The notes under the pieces were generated by a model that was given only the letters and a program-made list of their open reading frames with translations, did not search any database and was not told the DNA's origin. From a virus, in the IMG/VR virus record IMGVR_UViG_3300023174_000121, positions 1 to 64,000 of that record: 64,000 nucleotides of DNA; one strand, given 5' to 3'. Shown piece after piece: positions 48,624-55,796 of this stretch; positions within the stretch are counted from its first letter, which is position 1, and each line of letters starts with the position of its first letter. Position numbers and translations under genes: made by a program.

Positions 48624-48661
48624 ATATTGAAACACACTAATTCTAATGTGCTTGAATATGG
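48622..48661 (-). repeat. Imperfect hairpin before tRNA-Tyr, related to 48471-48539
   Basis: CCATATTGAAACACA and TGTGCTTGAATATGG pair with two mismatches around a 10-base loop. Same theme (CCATAT, AA-CACA) as the perfect hairpin on the other side of tRNA-Tyr. Confidence 0.75.
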
Positions 48662-48710
48662 TGTCACTCTCCTGACCACTTTTAACGGAGGGGGTAGAGC
48701 CTTGAGTGAC
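48659..48710 (-). ncRNA. tRNA-like element: closed acceptor stem with A73 and CCA, no T-arm
   Basis: On the minus strand, GTCACTC (48710-48704) pairs perfectly with GAGTGAC (48669-48663), followed by A and CCA (48662-48659), as in every tRNA of the array. The 34 bases between lack a T-loop and a clear anticodon arm. Length is 52 bases against ~75. Its CCA is followed by a CCATAT hairpin just as for tRNA-Tyr. It could be a degraded tRNA or a small tRNA-like RNA. Confidence 0.45.
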
Positions 48711-48749
48711 TTGTCTTAGACAGGCTTTATTCCTGGTTACTAACCATTT

Positions 48750-48827
48750 TGGTGCCCAAGGTCGGATTCGAACCGACACGACCTTGCTTCTAAGGCAAGT
48801 ACCTCATACCAATTGGGTTACTTGGGC
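48750..48827 (-). tRNA. tRNA with anticodon UAG (Leu, CUA) but class I variable loop
   Basis: Acceptor GCCCAAG/CTTGGGC, A73, CCA encoded. Anticodon stem CTTGC/GCAAG with canonical loop CTTAGAA, anticodon TAG, which reads CUA leucine codons. T-arm GTCGGTTCGAATCCGAC. The variable region is only GTCGT (five bases); bacterial leucine tRNAs have a long variable arm. Amino acid identity is therefore uncertain. Confidence 0.75.
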
Positions 48828-48844
48828 TTGTTTATATAGTCTTT

Positions 48845-49024
48845 TTATCTAAATTGATTTTTAATATACTGATTTACCCGATTCGAATCTTCTGCATACA
48901 TTTCTAATGGAGTCTTCATATCAAATGCTTTGTTTTTAGAAACCCACCACTTTTCAACCAATGATTCTTTTCCAAGTAAAGCCATCAACATTCTATCGTA
49001 CTTTGCTTTCATTTCAGAATTCAT
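48845..49024 (-). CDS. Small MbcA/ParS/Xre-antitoxin-like protein
   Basis: 59 residues: MKAKYDRMLMALLGKESLVE, KWWVSKNKAFDMKTPLEMYA, EDSNRVNQYIKNQF. The LLG-x-ES-LVEKWW-S-NKAFD-KTPLE pattern is that of the C-terminal toxin-binding domain (DUF2384 type) of Xre/MbcA/ParS antitoxins. The stand-alone domain could neutralise host toxins. ATG overlaps the upstream stop (ATGA). Confidence 0.6.
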   Translation of the reverse strand: MNSEMKAKYDRMLMALLGKESLVEKWWVSKNKAFDMKTPLEMYAEDSNRVNQYIKNQFR

Positions 49025-49281
49025 TTACTATACTCCGACATAAACTTCTCTAAGGGAATTTCACGAATTTCCGTTGAGTTAGCCCATCGATCAAAATTAG
49101 CAGCTGGTTCTGATACATCAACTACCCATGTACTTCCTGGACCATTACCGCGAAGTCGAAAGTAACGACCATTTCTACTAAAACAACCACAATTATATTT
49201 TATAACATTACGCCAATTATCTCGATATGTTAATCCAAATCCATTTCTTTTGAACCAAGTTTTTATATCACTTTTCGACAT
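49021..49281 (-). CDS. Hypothetical protein
   Basis: 86 residues from the ATG at 49281 with GGGAG eight bases upstream. SDIKTWFKRNGFGLTYRDNW, YFRLRGNGPGSTWVVDVSEP. Small alpha/beta, unrecognised. Overlaps the MazG-like gene by 14 bases. Confidence 0.6.
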   Translation of the reverse strand: MSKSDIKTWFKRNGFGLTYRDNWRNVIKYNCGCFSRNGRYFRLRGNGPGSTWVVDVSEPAANFDRWANSTEIREIPLEKFMSEYSK

Positions 49282-49561
49282 TTTGCTCACTCCCGAAAAT
49301 CTTAGACCAGCATTTCAATTTTTGAAGTTTGTTTTCAATTGCACGATCCACTGCTGCACCCTCAATCAATTGGCGTTCAGCCATCAATTCAATCATGCAA
49401 AGCAAATCACCGATTTCTTCTTCCAATCGTTCTTTGTTTGTTTGAATTTCTTTTGGGTGTTTTGAGTCAAAACCAAATCGAAACACTTTACTGATTGCTT
49501 GTGTCACTTCAGCACATTCTTCCAATGCAATGAGCAACACTTCTTTATCAATTTCATTCAT
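49268..49561 (-). CDS. MazG-like NTP pyrophosphohydrolase
   Basis: 97 residues. LLIALEECAEVTQAISKVFR (EExxE metal site) and LEEEIGDLLCMIELMAERQL (ExxD) are the two halves of the MazG-type site. A second MazG-like gene lies at 33653. Such enzymes cleanse nucleotide pools. Confidence 0.85.
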   Translation of the reverse strand: MNEIDKEVLLIALEECAEVTQAISKVFRFGFDSKHPKEIQTNKERLEEEIGDLLCMIELMAERQLIEGAAVDRAIENKLQKLKCWSKIFGSEQNVEK

Positions 49562-49562
49562 A

Positions 49563-49874
49563 TCATAATCCAGATTGTATAAAACGCTTCACAATGTATT
49601 CTTTTGCTTCACTCAAATTTCGCACATTCACATTATGCGCTTCGTCGTTTAGCTTGTATCGAATATTAATCTTTCCTGCTGAATAAATTACAACTGCGCC
49701 ATAAAAATATTTGTTCTGTCCAAACGGAACTACATAAGCATCCTTGTCTTCGAACCTACGCTTGTAGTATGTACCAGCACCATTGATTTTGTCAAGAGAA
49801 CCAAAGCGGATAGTATCCAACAACTCTGATGCAATTGATTCTCTTGGGCCCATACCAGGTTTAAATGACTGCAT
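49563..49874 (-). CDS. Hypothetical protein
   Basis: 103 residues from the ATG at 49874, overlapping the previous gene's end. MQSFKPGMGPRESIASELLD, FGQNKYFYGAVVIYSAGKIN. Beta-rich, no family recognised. Confidence 0.55.
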   Translation of the reverse strand: MQSFKPGMGPRESIASELLDTIRFGSLDKINGAGTYYKRRFEDKDAYVVPFGQNKYFYGAVVIYSAGKINIRYKLNDEAHNVNVRNLSEAKEYIVKRFIQSGL

Positions 49875-50007
49875 AAAAATCACCGTGTTTATGTTTAGGG
49901 TTCTTTTTACGCTTATCGCCAACAACCCGCATACGATACTTAGGACTTCTGAGATCCTTAGAAACTAAGTTTCTAGGTTTACCAGAAGCTGGAATTTTAA
50001 AATTCAT
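49861..50007 (-). CDS. Small basic protein
   Basis: 48 residues from the ATG at 50007: NFKIPASGKPRNLVSKDLRS, KYRMRVVGDKRKKNPKHKHG. Very basic; of the type MKF-x-IP found in many phages. Possibly nucleic-acid binding. Confidence 0.55.
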   Translation of the reverse strand: MNFKIPASGKPRNLVSKDLRSPKYRMRVVGDKRKKNPKHKHGDFYAVI

Positions 50008-50245
50008 CACCATAATGTCCATAATCCTCGTCGGTTCCCCAACCAATAGATGCTAGTGCATTAGCATCTGCTTCAGCATCGGAGAGAAAAGTTTCTTCCT
50101 CAAAAAAGATTTCTTCTTCCAAATCAGTCTTTATCGATTCAACCCAATCAAGAGGCACACAGAACTTTGCTGCTACCTCTTCGACAGTATACTCTGCTTC
50201 AAGCATTTCCACAATGTCTGACCACAATTCTTTCATCTTACTCAT
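49997..50245 (-). CDS. Small acidic protein with helix-turn-helix-like N-terminus
   Basis: 82 residues: MLEAEYTVEEVAAKFCVPLD then WVESIKTDLEEE resemble a short HTH (EVAAKF-x3-LDWVESI), with an acidic tail. Regulator is possible. Ribosome site is weak. Confidence 0.55.
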   Translation of the reverse strand: MSKMKELWSDIVEMLEAEYTVEEVAAKFCVPLDWVESIKTDLEEEIFFEEETFLSDAEADANALASIGWGTDEDYGHYGDEF

Positions 50246-50260
50246 TTCTTCAATTCCTAT

Positions 50261-50605
50261 TTAAGCACCAGTCCAAGCAACTTGACCGAAGTCCCGAGCC
50301 ATCGTGTTACCGCGAGCAAAATTCTTCGCAGGAGCATTCCAGCCAGCAGCCTTGAGAATGTCACCTTTAGTAAACTTACCCATGTCACGCAAACAAACAA
50401 ACGAATGGACGCTACGCGATCCGCCGTTAGTCGTAATGATCTTAGCAAACTTGGTGCCGTACTCAATCGAAAGACCCATGCAAAACTGGATGCAACCTTG
50501 CTGTTTCCAAGGATCGTTATCTTCTGGTTTCACCCACTGAATGTAGTTCATACGGATGTGATCAAGATACTCTTCAAGGCCGTCGATTTTGAATTCGTTT
50601 GTCAT
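50261..50605 (-). CDS. Hypothetical protein of a promoter-driven single-gene unit
   Basis: 114 residues from the ATG at 50605 (a second ATG at 50608 is adjacent). YIQWVKPEDNDPWKQQGCIQ, RSVHSFVCLRDMGKFTKGDI, LKAAGWNAPAKNFARGN. The last part recalls a small nucleic-acid-binding protein. Driven by the promoter at 50640. Confidence 0.6.
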   Translation of the reverse strand: MTNEFKIDGLEEYLDHIRMNYIQWVKPEDNDPWKQQGCIQFCMGLSIEYGTKFAKIITTNGGSRSVHSFVCLRDMGKFTKGDILKAAGWNAPAKNFARGNTMARDFGQVAWTGA

Positions 50606-50639
50606 CATTTCTTCCTGTTTATTCCCTACCACAAGATCC

Positions 50640-50668
50640 ATTCTACGCTGGTTTGGGTTTACTGTCAA
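50640..50668 (-). promoter_or_regulatory. Sigma70-like early promoter (cassette copy 4)
   Basis: Minus strand TTGACA (50663-50668), 17-base spacer, TAGAAT (50640-50645), then the shared leader GGATCTTGTGGTAGGGA. Preceded by GAGAAAAGCC and a small CGTA/TACG hairpin. Confidence 0.85.
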
Positions 50669-50700
50669 GGCTTTTCTCGGTGTCGTATTTTTACTACGGT

Positions 50701-50793
50701 TCAACCGAGGGTCTTGACAGAGCCGCCAACGGCAACCCCACACAAGACTAGAGCAACAAAACCAACCATCACAACTGCTAAAAACGTAATCAT
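50701..50793 (-). CDS. Tiny single-TM protein
   Basis: 30 residues, mostly one helix (FLAVVMVGFVALVLCGVAVG). The ATG at 50793 has a perfect AGGAG six bases upstream and lies directly behind the promoter at 50832. Small membrane peptide of unknown role. Confidence 0.65.
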   Translation of the reverse strand: MITFLAVVMVGFVALVLCGVAVGGSVKTLG

Positions 50794-50831
50794 CTCAAAC
50801 TCCTATCAATTTCTCTCTCACCACAAGATCT

Positions 50832-50859
50832 ATTATACTCTGATCGCGGCAAAAGTCAA
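50832..50859 (-). promoter_or_regulatory. Sigma70-like early promoter (cassette copy 5)
   Basis: Minus strand TTGACT (50854-50859), 16-base spacer, TATAAT (50832-50837), leader AGATCTTGTGGTGAGAGAAA. Preceded by AGAAAAGCC. Confidence 0.88.
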
Positions 50860-50891
50860 GGCTTTTCTTGGTGTCGTTTTTTCGCAACAAT

Positions 50892-51206
50892 TCAAAAGGT
50901 GTTTAGGCTGGGCACTAGTTCAGCAATCAACTGACGCTCGCGCTGGTGTGCTGGCTTGCGTCCACGCACAATTTCGACAACCTCATACTTCCAGTCGCAT
51001 TGTGCTAGTTCGCGGATTGCTACACACATAGCCCAGTCTTTGTTCTCACACTTTGCTCGGCTCACATGCTTCTGCCACCGTACTTTGACGGCGCGGAGGA
51101 ATGCTCGTCCTGTTGCTACGGTGATACCGATGTAGGTGTCGCCCGTGTCTACGCAAGTCACGCGGTAGACCACGTGGTTTCTGTCTGATCGTTTCTTTCT
51201 TTCCAT
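50892..51206 (-). CDS. GIY-YIG-type endonuclease
   Basis: 104 residues from the ATG at 51206. NHVVYRVTCVDTGDTYIGIT gives the VVY...YIG pair, followed by a basic helix (RAVKVRWQKHVSRA) and the ending QRERQLIAELVPSLNTF with the conserved Glu and L-x-P-x-x-N-T. A small single-domain endonuclease, possibly mobile. The ATG lies eight bases after the -10 box, so the message may be almost leaderless. Confidence 0.8.
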   Translation of the reverse strand: MERKKRSDRNHVVYRVTCVDTGDTYIGITVATGRAFLRAVKVRWQKHVSRAKCENKDWAMCVAIRELAQCDWKYEVVEIVRGRKPAHQRERQLIAELVPSLNTF

Positions 51207-51213
51207 ACATACA

Positions 51214-51241
51214 AGTATACGCTGATCTCCAGGAAAGTCAA
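51214..51241 (-). promoter_or_regulatory. Sigma70-like early promoter (cassette copy 6)
   Basis: Minus strand TTGACT (51236-51241), 16-base spacer ending GATCAGCG (identical to copy 2), TATACT (51214-51219). Preceded by a GTTGC/GCAAC hairpin with loop TTTTTA (51281-51298 region). Confidence 0.82.
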
Positions 51242-51313
51242 GGACTTCCTGGGTGTTGCGAAAAAACGACACTTTTGTGTTGCTAAAAAGCAACAAGTAT
51301 GGATTTGTTTTAA

Positions 51314-51505
51314 TTACTCCGCAAAGTCTTCGTATTCGTCCCATTCATCTTCACGGATATTGTTGGGATCAATAAACTTTGTCTGATGCTTGAACTTTGT
51401 TTTTTGTTTTTTTGATTCGTTCAATCTAGGCTTTCCATGTGAACGACCATCTTCGTTCTCATAAAAGTCCCTAAAGCCGCTATACTTTTTATTTGTCTTG
51501 GACAT
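51314..51505 (-). CDS. Small charged hypothetical protein
   Basis: 63 residues from the ATG at 51505: SKTNKKYSGFRDFYENEDGR, a Lys-rich centre and an acidic end (REDEWDEYEDFAE). Low complexity, disordered. Found in similar positions in other T4-like phages. Confidence 0.55.
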   Translation of the reverse strand: MSKTNKKYSGFRDFYENEDGRSHGKPRLNESKKQKTKFKHQTKFIDPNNIREDEWDEYEDFAE

Positions 51506-51509
51506 GGCG

Positions 51510-51947
51510 TTACTTTGATTCTCCAACAAAAAGTTCTGGTAGTGCTTCCTCGACTAATTTTCGAGTGATGCCTTTGTAAGTTAGTTTTTTATTCTTGACC
51601 ATAAGAACTAGCTTTGCCTCTTCTGGAGAAACTGTTTCCAACAATTCAATGAAAAGTTTTTCTCGTTTGATTGTATTCAGATTGCTTTCTTTAAAGAAAT
51701 ACTGAAACTTTCGCATTTCCCTAGGCAATCGATTGTGACCCATGTTTTCTGGAGTTTCCATTTCTTTGTATGGAGGATCTCCTTCAGGCAAATCAAATTT
51801 AACGTCTTTATGATATGCGTACTTCAAAAGAGTTTTCAAGTCAGGTGTTAAGTTTGCAATCTGCTTTAAAGCATTCGTCCTCTTTTCTGTCGGTAATCCA
51901 GATACATGGATTAACAACTCTGGCAATGTCATCTTACTAATGTCCAT
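51510..51947 (-). CDS. DUF6433-type conserved T4-like protein
   Basis: 145 residues. Start ATG at 51947 sharing a base with the Rnh stop (TGATG). MDISKMTLPELLIHVSGLPT, LKTLLKYAYHKDVKFDLPEG, LFIELLETVSPEEAKLVLMV, KNKKLTYKGITRKLVEEALP. This all-helical family is conserved beside rnh in many T4-like phages; function unknown. Confidence 0.78.
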   Translation of the reverse strand: MDISKMTLPELLIHVSGLPTEKRTNALKQIANLTPDLKTLLKYAYHKDVKFDLPEGDPPYKEMETPENMGHNRLPREMRKFQYFFKESNLNTIKREKLFIELLETVSPEEAKLVLMVKNKKLTYKGITRKLVEEALPELFVGESK

Positions 51948-52813
51948 CAAAATTCCTGTATGTGATCCATGAGCATTTTCATGCGATGTTGAATAAAATA
52001 ATTAAAAATCTTCTCTCTTCCACGCTTTGGAGTAGTCTCGTATGTATCTATGATTTTGCTTTGATATTCATCGGGAATCTTTGATAGATCGATTAGGAGT
52101 TCATTCCGTCGATAATTCCGCAATGTGATTTCATTACAAAATGATTCTGGTTCTTGAGTCAACCAAGTATTTAGTTTTTTCTCTGTTACAGGCTTCTGAC
52201 GGGCTTCGCTAACGAATGTATCATCTGATGATAGAAAATTAGGAATACCGTCAGAACGATCACCTTTAATGATATGTTCTTTTAGAAACTCCGACGGACT
52301 ATTAGTTCTAAGAAACTTCTTCGCCATTGGGCTATATTGCTCGACATTGACAAACTTTTGCAATTGTAAAAAATCTTTGTCTGAAGATAGAATGAGTATA
52401 TTCTCTGTCGCGTCGTTTTTGATGTATGTACCATACTTATGGCAGAGTGTTGCGATAACATCATCTGCTTCGGTTTTATCAACCTGGACAACTTTATATG
52501 GAAAGTATTCCTTGATTTCATCTCTGACTCGATTAAGGGTTTCGAATATTAGATTCCAATCAAACGGTGATGCTTCTCGGTCTTTCTTGCGACTTGCTTT
52601 ATAGTATGGAAAAAAGTCTCGGCGCCAATAACCTTTGTCATCACAACAAATCGTTATGTCGCCATACTTTTCTTTGAATTTAACATTGTACATGCGAATG
52701 CTATTTAGCACCATGTGCCTTATCAAATTCTCGTCAATCGCATTTGATGCATTTGAATTCACTTGCATCATCAGGTTAGAAATCATAACCTGATTCATAT
52801 CAATCAGAATCAT
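51947..52813 (-). CDS. rnh: Ribonuclease H / 5'-3' exonuclease (T4 Rnh, FEN-1 family)
   Basis: 288 residues (T4 Rnh has 305). ILIDMNQVMISN (Asp5), CCDDKGYWRRDFFPYYKASR (the DxxxSWR-like patch), VDKTEADDVIATLCHKYG and LILSSDKDFLQLQKFVNVEQ carry the acidic metal site. It removes RNA primers on the lagging strand with gp32. Overlaps its upstream neighbour by four bases. Confidence 0.93.
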   Translation of the reverse strand: MILIDMNQVMISNLMMQVNSNASNAIDENLIRHMVLNSIRMYNVKFKEKYGDITICCDDKGYWRRDFFPYYKASRKKDREASPFDWNLIFETLNRVRDEIKEYFPYKVVQVDKTEADDVIATLCHKYGTYIKNDATENILILSSDKDFLQLQKFVNVEQYSPMAKKFLRTNSPSEFLKEHIIKGDRSDGIPNFLSSDDTFVSEARQKPVTEKKLNTWLTQEPESFCNEITLRNYRRNELLIDLSKIPDEYQSKIIDTYETTPKRGREKIFNYFIQHRMKMLMDHIQEF

Positions 52814-52953
52814 AGCATTCCTTCAAGAAACTCTTTTAGTTCTTGCTTGTGCTTTTTTTCAAGATCGGTTGCAATGCCGAATTTGATTTCAGCATTCAAC
52901 CACACAATCCACTTTTCAATCAACTCTTTGTTGTCCATGATATATTCTTCCAT
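52810..52953 (-). CDS. Tiny charged helical protein before rnh
   Basis: 47 residues: MEEYIMDNKELIEKWIVWLN then AEIKFGIATDLEKKHKQELK. Stop overlaps the rnh ATG (ATGA), so a coupled real gene is likely. Unknown function. Confidence 0.6.
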   Translation of the reverse strand: MEEYIMDNKELIEKWIVWLNAEIKFGIATDLEKKHKQELKEFLEGML

Positions 52954-52956
52954 TTC

Positions 52957-54072
52957 TTACGCTACCCTAACGATGATGGTATCAGAGTTTAGGCGACCTG
53001 TCAACAACGATTCCTTCGTGGAGAGTTCGCTCAGAATTTTCTTGAGTTTGATTTTACCAGCTTCAAGAAGTTCTTTGATCGTCACCTCAGGCTTTCGCAG
53101 TCGCTTGCCAATTGACGTTTCGACATTGAAGTTTTGTAGTGTGCTACCTTTGACCGTCAAGCCTTTTGCATTCTCTGCATTGTACACACCAAGCAATTTT
53201 GTCTTAGTATTGTAAGCCCACACTTGACTTGCTCCAATGATCTTTTCTGGTGCAATCGACTTCAATCCTAACTCTGCAAATTCTTGTAAGTAATTGAGTT
53301 TTGCAACAACTACAGATGCTGGCTTTTCTTTTACAGTACGCTTCTTGCGAATTGGCTTGTTTGCAACTGCACTACGATTTGTTTCTGAAACCAAGGAATC
53401 GTAGAATTCTTTCACCTTACGCAATTGAACCTTAGTAAAGTTCGAATAGCCTTCTTTGATATCAGCATCAGTAGAGTTCATCACATCTTCGAATTCTTTA
53501 GCTTTTCGAATGAAGAATTCGCACATGCGATTCAGTACAACAGTAGAGAGATTCTTCCCTTTAAAGTATGCACTAACATCAACTGATGATTTACATCCAT
53601 TAGTAATGAAGTCATCAACGAGTCCTTCGACTTCACCAACTTCATCTTCTGCTTTTTCTTTAATCCGATCTTGAATCGATACAGTATGCACTGGCGCAAC
53701 TGGTTGTACAGCAACTACTGTATCTTTAACTTGTTTCTTTGCAGATGCGAGAATCGATTTGAATTCTTTAACGAACCGCTCTTTCACCTCTGGAGGCGGA
53801 ACATAGCCCATGCATAGCATCCGAGCAATCCAACCAACTTGATTGGGAATTTTACCTTCAGCAATGATCAATGCAATTTCATCTTTTGGTCGATTTACAC
53901 TTGTCATGTAATCGACCAGAAAATTCTTTGCTTGCTTGTTATCACAAAAATAGTTATACCAAGTCAATGCTCGCATTAGATCAATGCGCTCATAGGTTTG
54001 ACCAGCTACCCAAGTTGGTTCTTTACCAATTTGGGTTGCATCAGCACCAGGATTAACTTTAGTAAATTTCAT
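52957..54072 (-). CDS. Conserved T4-like phage protein
   Basis: 371 residues from the ATG at 54072. Helical N-terminus (LMRALTWYNYFCDNKQAKNF, KIPNQVGWIARMLCMGYVPP), a middle VDDFITNGCKSSVDVSAYF and a C-terminal module with GASQVWAYNTKTKLLGVY and TVKGSTLQNFNVETS. Found in most aquatic T4-like phages near rnh; no function known. It could relate to replication or packaging. Confidence 0.75.
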   Translation of the reverse strand: MKFTKVNPGADATQIGKEPTWVAGQTYERIDLMRALTWYNYFCDNKQAKNFLVDYMTSVNRPKDEIALIIAEGKIPNQVGWIARMLCMGYVPPPEVKERFVKEFKSILASAKKQVKDTVVAVQPVAPVHTVSIQDRIKEKAEDEVGEVEGLVDDFITNGCKSSVDVSAYFKGKNLSTVVLNRMCEFFIRKAKEFEDVMNSTDADIKEGYSNFTKVQLRKVKEFYDSLVSETNRSAVANKPIRKKRTVKEKPASVVVAKLNYLQEFAELGLKSIAPEKIIGASQVWAYNTKTKLLGVYNAENAKGLTVKGSTLQNFNVETSIGKRLRKPEVTIKELLEAGKIKLKKILSELSTKESLLTGRLNSDTIIVRVA

Positions 54073-54080
54073 AGTGTATA

Positions 54081-54407
54081 TCAACCACCAATGTTAAATG
54101 AAACCGAACGAATAGCATCATAGCGAAACGCTCGCCATTCTTTCTTTTCTAAGTCTACAACAGCAATCGATTCTTGAGGCACAGCTCGCTTTGGAGCATC
54201 CTCAGCTTTCTTTGCAAACAGATTCGTTGGAATTAGATTCTCTTGCAATGTGCAAGTCATCTTACGAACCGATCCATCTTTCTTTAAAAATTCTACAACG
54301 ACTTCGCCATGTTTCAATTGCGCTTTAAGCCAATCGCGGAATACTTGTTTCTCGGATTCGTTTGCAACCAGGTAATATGAGCCATCATTCTTCATCAAGT
54401 TCTCCAT
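54081..54407 (-). CDS. DUF2693-type protein (WYL-like small beta protein)
   Basis: 108 residues. EKQVFRDWLKAQLKHGEVVV, EFLKKDGSVRKMTCTL and DLEKKEWRAFRYDAIRS fit the DUF2693 family common in T4-like phages. A strong sigma70-like promoter lies immediately upstream with a GAGGTG ribosome site. Confidence 0.75.
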   Translation of the reverse strand: MENLMKNDGSYYLVANESEKQVFRDWLKAQLKHGEVVVEFLKKDGSVRKMTCTLQENLIPTNLFAKKAEDAPKRAVPQESIAVVDLEKKEWRAFRYDAIRSVSFNIGG

Positions 54408-54427
54408 AAAATATTCACCTCATCAGT

Positions 54428-54456
54428 ATAGTATCACGCTCCGCTTTCGCTGTCAA
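54428..54456 (-). promoter_or_regulatory. Strong sigma70-like promoter before the DUF2693-type gene
   Basis: Minus strand TTGACA (54451-54456), 17-base spacer, TACTAT (54428-54433). It lies in the last codons of the glutaredoxin-like gene and does not share the AGAAAAGCC/GGATCTTGTGG flanks of the cassette family. Confidence 0.75.
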
Positions 54457-54709
54457 CCCCACGTTCTCCGGGAGACGGCTGCTTAACGTGGACGTTCAGA
54501 TATTCAAACAACTCCCGCACACCACCAATATACTCTAGTCCGTCGTAAATGTGTGGCAAATGATTTGTGTCTGGAATCAATCTTAGCAATTGCTGCAACG
54601 TATAGTCTTCACCCAGAATAAAAACTTTGTAAGGTCTTCTACACATTGATAATATCATTTCGACATTATTTGTCGCTTTGCTATTGTATGCTCCGTAGAC
54701 ATAAAACAT
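54434..54709 (-). CDS. Glutaredoxin-fold protein without the CxxC active site
   Basis: 91 residues. MFYVYGAYNSKATNNVEMIL, PYKVFILGEDYTLQQLLRLI, LPHIYDGLEYIGGVRELFEY follow the T4 NrdC/glutaredoxin pattern including the cis-Pro region and GG. Where redox-active members have CxxC, this has no cysteine pair, so it is unlikely to be a dithiol reductant. Tail is disordered. Confidence 0.7.
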   Translation of the reverse strand: MFYVYGAYNSKATNNVEMILSMCRRPYKVFILGEDYTLQQLLRLIPDTNHLPHIYDGLEYIGGVRELFEYLNVHVKQPSPGERGVDSESGA

Positions 54710-54713
54710 ATAT

Positions 54714-54914
54714 CTATTTTCCTCGAACGTCTTTCACAATTGCACCAACTATAAAACTCAACCAAGACATTGCAGCAATTGATTCAAATTCAATAGGAAT
54801 CGAAGTTCCAAATATAACGTTAATCGAAAAAATTGTTATCGTTGAAACAATAATGCTTAGTGAAGCAAATCCTAAAATCAATCCAATTGCTGCGCCCCAA
54901 CTATCAATTTTCAT
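54714..54914 (-). CDS. Two-TM small membrane protein (holin candidate)
   Basis: 66 residues from the ATG at 54914 (AGGTG five bases upstream). Two hydrophobic segments, AAIGLILGFASLSIIVSTI and SIAAMSWLSFIVGAIVKDV, and a basic end. Directly downstream of the GH19 endolysin, so a holin or regulator of lysis is a fair guess. Confidence 0.6.
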   Translation of the reverse strand: MKIDSWGAAIGLILGFASLSIIVSTITIFSINVIFGTSIPIEFESIAAMSWLSFIVGAIVKDVRGK

Positions 54915-54928
54915 ATTTTCACCTTTTG

Positions 54929-55552
54929 TCATGCTAAAACCTCTAGTGCGTTGTTGTAATGTGCAAGTCTATCTTCTAAGCCTATGTAGCCACCATTGAT
55001 TCTCTTTGTCATTGTCTTTATGTCGCCAGAGTCGGCTAATGCATTTAGATGACTAGCATTCCAGAACCAACATGCAGAGTGTATTGCATAGTGTGGCTCT
55101 AGCAACAAGTCTGGGTTCTCTAGTAAATGTGTTTCATCTTCAAATAATGCAATAGAACATTTAGAGTAATTGTTTTTTCCAGTAATTTGTACGATACCGC
55201 GACCACGATACATGTAGCCGTCACCAGAGTCTTCGTCGCCATTACCCATCCGATTTGCATAAACTCTATTTGCAATCATCTCTGGTTTTCTTGCATATTG
55301 CTTTGCAAGTTCTGCTGTTGGAAAGTATTTACCGAAAATCTTTTTTAGTCCGTCTGCAGAGTAATTTAGATTTTCTTGTAGAACTGTGAATCCTGCTGAT
55401 TCGTGTCCACATTGTGCAATGAATGCTGCAACTCTATTTGGTGTATCAATTTCATATTGAGGTAACACATCCAATAACTGCTCATGCCACTCTTGTAAGT
55501 TTTTTACTTTTGGTAGCAACTGTTTTGTAACATCTTCTGTTAGAAACTCCAT
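54929..55552 (-). CDS. GH19 chitinase-like endolysin
   Basis: 207 residues. VAAFIAQCGHESAGFTVLQE with catalytic Glu51, YMYRGRGIVQITGKNNYSKC and GGYIGLEDRLAHYNNAL are hallmark GH19 blocks. Phage GH19 enzymes cleave peptidoglycan. No signal peptide, so it needs a holin. It is the second muralytic enzyme besides the SleB-like protein. Confidence 0.92.
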   Translation of the reverse strand: MEFLTEDVTKQLLPKVKNLQEWHEQLLDVLPQYEIDTPNRVAAFIAQCGHESAGFTVLQENLNYSADGLKKIFGKYFPTAELAKQYARKPEMIANRVYANRMGNGDEDSGDGYMYRGRGIVQITGKNNYSKCSIALFEDETHLLENPDLLLEPHYAIHSACWFWNASHLNALADSGDIKTMTKRINGGYIGLEDRLAHYNNALEVLA

Positions 55553-55601
55553 GATCTTTTTCCCCTAATAAATAATAGACTATTCTTTAAAAGGAAGAAT
55601 C

Positions 55602-55796
55602 ATGTCAACAGTTTCTGAACTAAAAACATTTATAGATTGGATTCAAATTTCGAAACGAGATTTTGTTCAAAAATTTATTCCAGGAAATGCAAACAAGGTG
55701 TTTTTAGAGAGTCTCATCAACGCAGAAAATGATTTTAATAATAAATGGATTGACGCTTCCTATCAATTATTTATAGATTCCAGAAAGTCTTATTAA
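55602..55796 (+). CDS. Small hypothetical protein (plus strand)
   Basis: 64 residues: SELKTFIDWIQISKRDFVQK, FIPGNANKVFLESLINAEND. AAGGA ribosome site upstream and an AATAAATA late-like box at 55567-55574. Flanked by minus-strand genes on both sides; overlaps the neighbour's stop by four bases. Function unknown. Confidence 0.6.
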   Translation: MSTVSELKTFIDWIQISKRDFVQKFIPGNANKVFLESLINAENDFNNKWIDASYQLFIDSRKSY

